Source of the DNA: Chryseobacterium edaphi
GTDB taxonomy: Bacteria; Bacteroidota; Bacteroidia; Flavobacteriales; Weeksellaceae
Direction of reading: 5' to 3'
DNA length: 64,000 bases
Assembly: GCF_025628985.1 (NCBI RefSeq)
Contig: NZ_JAOTEM010000002.1
Span: forward strand, 496,001-560,000
Shown: piece after piece, positions 62,381 through 64,000 of the stretch
Layout of the letters: the number at the start of each line of letters is the position of its first letter
How positions within the stretch are numbered: the first letter of the stretch is position 1
Program-made: the position numbers and the translations under genes
The notes under the pieces: model-generated
Database searches by the model: none
The model's input: only the letters and a program-made list of their open reading frames with translations
Told to the model about the DNA's origin: nothing

Positions 62381-64000
62381 TTATCTTGTAAATAACATTT
62401 CTCTATATTTCGTCATTGGCCAAAGCTCATCATCTACCATCATTTCAAGATCGTCAGAAGCTTCTCTGATCGGATCAAATAATGGAATTACGTTTGTGCA
62501 GTATAATTCTGCCTGCTCTTGGCTTTCAGACGTTGCTTTCGCATCTTCTCTCGCTTTCATAAGATCTTCAACACCCAACTTGATTTTTGAGATGTTCCCG
62601 GAAATCTGAGTGATTAAACTCATCTGCTCTTTAGCAAGAGTTTTGAATTCTTTATCATCAAAAATTTCTTTAAGACCTCTTACGTTTTCAATCAATCTGT
62701 TCTGATAATTTAAAGCTGAAGGTATAATGTGGTTTCTTGCGATATCACTTAATACTCTTGCTTCAATATCAATAACTGTTGAATATTTTTCTAGTTTGAT
62801 TTCGTTTCTTGCTTCAACTTCTCTGTGAGTGAAAATTCCCATCTCTTCGTAAAGATTCACGAATTTCTCATCCATTTCCTGCTTCAATGCTTCAGGAGTA
62901 GTTTTTAAGTTGTTTAGACCTCTTTTTTCAGCTTCTACAGCCCAGTCATCAGAATATCCGTCTCCTTCAAACATGATGTTTTTACACTGCTTGATGTATT
63001 CTCTCAATACATTGAAGATCGCTTCATCTTTCTTAAGACCTGTTTCAATTAAGGCATCCACTTCTTTTTTGAAGTCACCCAATTGTTTTGCAGCAATCGT
63101 GTTCATTACGGTCATAGATTCTGCACAGTTTGCAGAAGAACCTACTGCTCTGATTTCAAATTTATTTCCTGTAAATGCAAATGGAGAAGTTCTGTTTCTG
63201 TCAGTATTATCCAACAAAATCTCAGGTATTTTTCCAACAACATTTAGTTTTAAATCTGTTTTTTCGTCTGGTGAAAGTTTCCCTTCTGTTACTTTTTCAA
63301 GCTCTTCCAAAACTCTGAACAGTTGACTTCCGATAAATACAGAAATAATTGCTGGTGGAGCTTCGTTTGCACCCAGTCTGTGGTCATTGCTTGCAGAAGC
63401 GATGCTTGCTCTTAAAAGATCTGCATATTCATGAACAGCTTTGATGGTGTTCACGAAGAATGTTAAGAATTGTAAGTTTTTCTTAGGGTTTTTTCCCGGG
63501 CTCAAAAGGTTTTCACCAGTATCAGTTGCCAAAGACCAGTTGTTGTGTTTCCCACTTCCGTTTACACCTGCGAAAGGTTTTTCGTGGAATAAAATGTGAA
63601 AATGGTGTCTGTGAGCAATTCTTGCCATAACATCCATCAATAAAGAGTTGTGGTCAACTGCAACGTTTACTTCTTCAAACATTGGAGCCAGCTCAAATTG
63701 GTTTGGAGCCACTTCGTTGTGTCTTGTAGTAACCGGAATACCCAATTTCATACATTCAACTTCCAGTTCTTTCATGAAGTTCATGACTCTTGTAGGAATC
63801 GAGCCAAAATAATGGTCATCCAACTGCTGTCCTTTTGCAGGAGAGTGTCCTAATAAAGTTTTACCTGTTAAAACCAGATCCGGACGGGATTGATACAATG
63901 CTGAATCAACCAGGAAATATTCTTGCTCCCAACCTAAAGTAGGAGTTACTTTCGTTACATTTTTGTCGAAATACTGCATTACGTTGGTCGCAGCTTCGTC
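62381..64000 (-). CDS. glnA: Glutamine synthetase type III (C-terminal part)
   Basis: The frame is open to the window edge, seven codons past the first internal Met at 63979, so the N-terminal part is missing. GS type III enzymes are about 730 residues; 539 are here. The catalytic-domain motifs WEQEYFLVD, NQFELAPMFE, and NGSGKHNNWSLATDTGENLLSPG identify the family. It makes glutamine from glutamate, NH4+ and ATP, and pairs functionally with the gdhA in this window. Confidence 0.96.
   Translation of the reverse strand, partial: DEAATNVMQYFDKNVTKVTPTLGWEQEYFLVDSALYQSRPDLVLTGKTLLGHSPAKGQQLDDHYFGSIPTRVMNFMKELEVECMKLGIPVTTRHNEVAPNQFELAPMFEEVNVAVDHNSLLMDVMARIAHRHHFHILFHEKPFAGVNGSGKHNNWSLATDTGENLLSPGKNPKKNLQFLTFFVNTIKAVHEYADLLRASIASASNDHRLGANEAPPAIISVFIGSQLFRVLEELEKVTEGKLSPDEKTDLKLNVVGKIPEILLDNTDRNRTSPFAFTGNKFEIRAVGSSANCAESMTVMNTIAAKQLGDFKKEVDALIETGLKKDEAIFNVLREYIKQCKNIMFEGDGYSDDWAVEAEKRGLNNLKTTPEALKQEMDEKFVNLYEEMGIFTHREVEARNEIKLEKYSTVIDIEARVLSDIARNHIIPSALNYQNRLIENVRGLKEIFDDKEFKTLAKEQMSLITQISGNISKIKLGVEDLMKAREDAKATSESQEQAELYCTNVIPLFDPIREASDDLEMMVDDELWPMTKYREMLFTR

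Overview
The window looks like core chromosome of a flavobacterium of the Chryseobacterium type (Bacteroidota, Weeksellaceae). The base composition is low in GC. Many gene starts are preceded by the Bacteroidetes -7 element TAnnTTTG, sometimes with a TTG about 19 bp further upstream. The gene content also fits: an alternative complex III (actABCDEF), a GldH lipoprotein, a GLPGLI protein, FadL/OmpP1, type III glutamine synthetase and DUF3078/DUF4919/DUF6122-like proteins. The genus assignment is inference from protein style. No rRNA, tRNA, CRISPR array, prophage, integrase or insertion sequence was seen.

Region by region: 1-7.5 kb (+) holds the end of a CPA1 antiporter, a DUF4919 protein, an AlkD-like DNA glycosylase, a lipoprotein followed by two large related secreted proteins, a DUF6122 protein and a ChaA-type Ca2+/H+ antiporter. 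7.5-14.8 kb is mixed: group III truncated haemoglobin, Kir-type K+ channel with a YkgJ protein, DUF1801, glutamate dehydrogenase, DprA, rhomboid protease and DUF3078. 14.9-19.4 kb (-) is the Fe-S assembly operon sufA-sufB-[antitoxin-toxin]-sufC-sufD; the YoeB-type toxin-antitoxin pair sits tightly inside it. 19.5-25.5 kb carries a GLPGLI protein, a zinc metallopeptidase, ribH with a TPR membrane protein, apt and two secreted proteins. 25.7-34.0 kb (-) is the complete alternative complex III operon, with an ActA carrying six haem motifs.

34-42 kb holds a SPOR protein, a polytopic membrane protein, SelO, PBP1A, gldH and a RicT/PSP1-like protein. 42.4-48.3 kb (+) has a FadL-like porin, an SGNH-hydrolase lipoprotein, prs, rplY and sufS, the cysteine desulfurase that would feed the suf operon 28 kb away. 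48.3-54.4 kb (-) is the haem operon hemA-hemC-[DUF1287]-[amidase]-hemD-hemE-[orphan]. 54.6-60.4 kb (+) is the elongasome operon mreB-mreC-mreD-mrdA-rodA, overlapping at most junctions. 60.5-64 kb ends with a Qnr-like pentapeptide protein, an NlpC/P60 lipoprotein and most of a type III glutamine synthetase that runs off the window.

The main themes are respiration and its cofactors (ACIII, Suf, haem), cell-wall growth (PBP1A, MreBCD/PBP2/RodA, amidase, NlpC) and envelope lipoproteins. Nothing here is clearly an undescribed multi-gene defence or mobile system. The best leads are the toxin-antitoxin pair embedded in suf, the lipoprotein/large-secreted-protein trio at 1.8-5.9 kb, the Cys-rich RicT-like protein linked to gldH and PBP1A, the orphan gene after hemE, the Qnr-like protein, and two classes of dispersed palindromic intergenic repeats.
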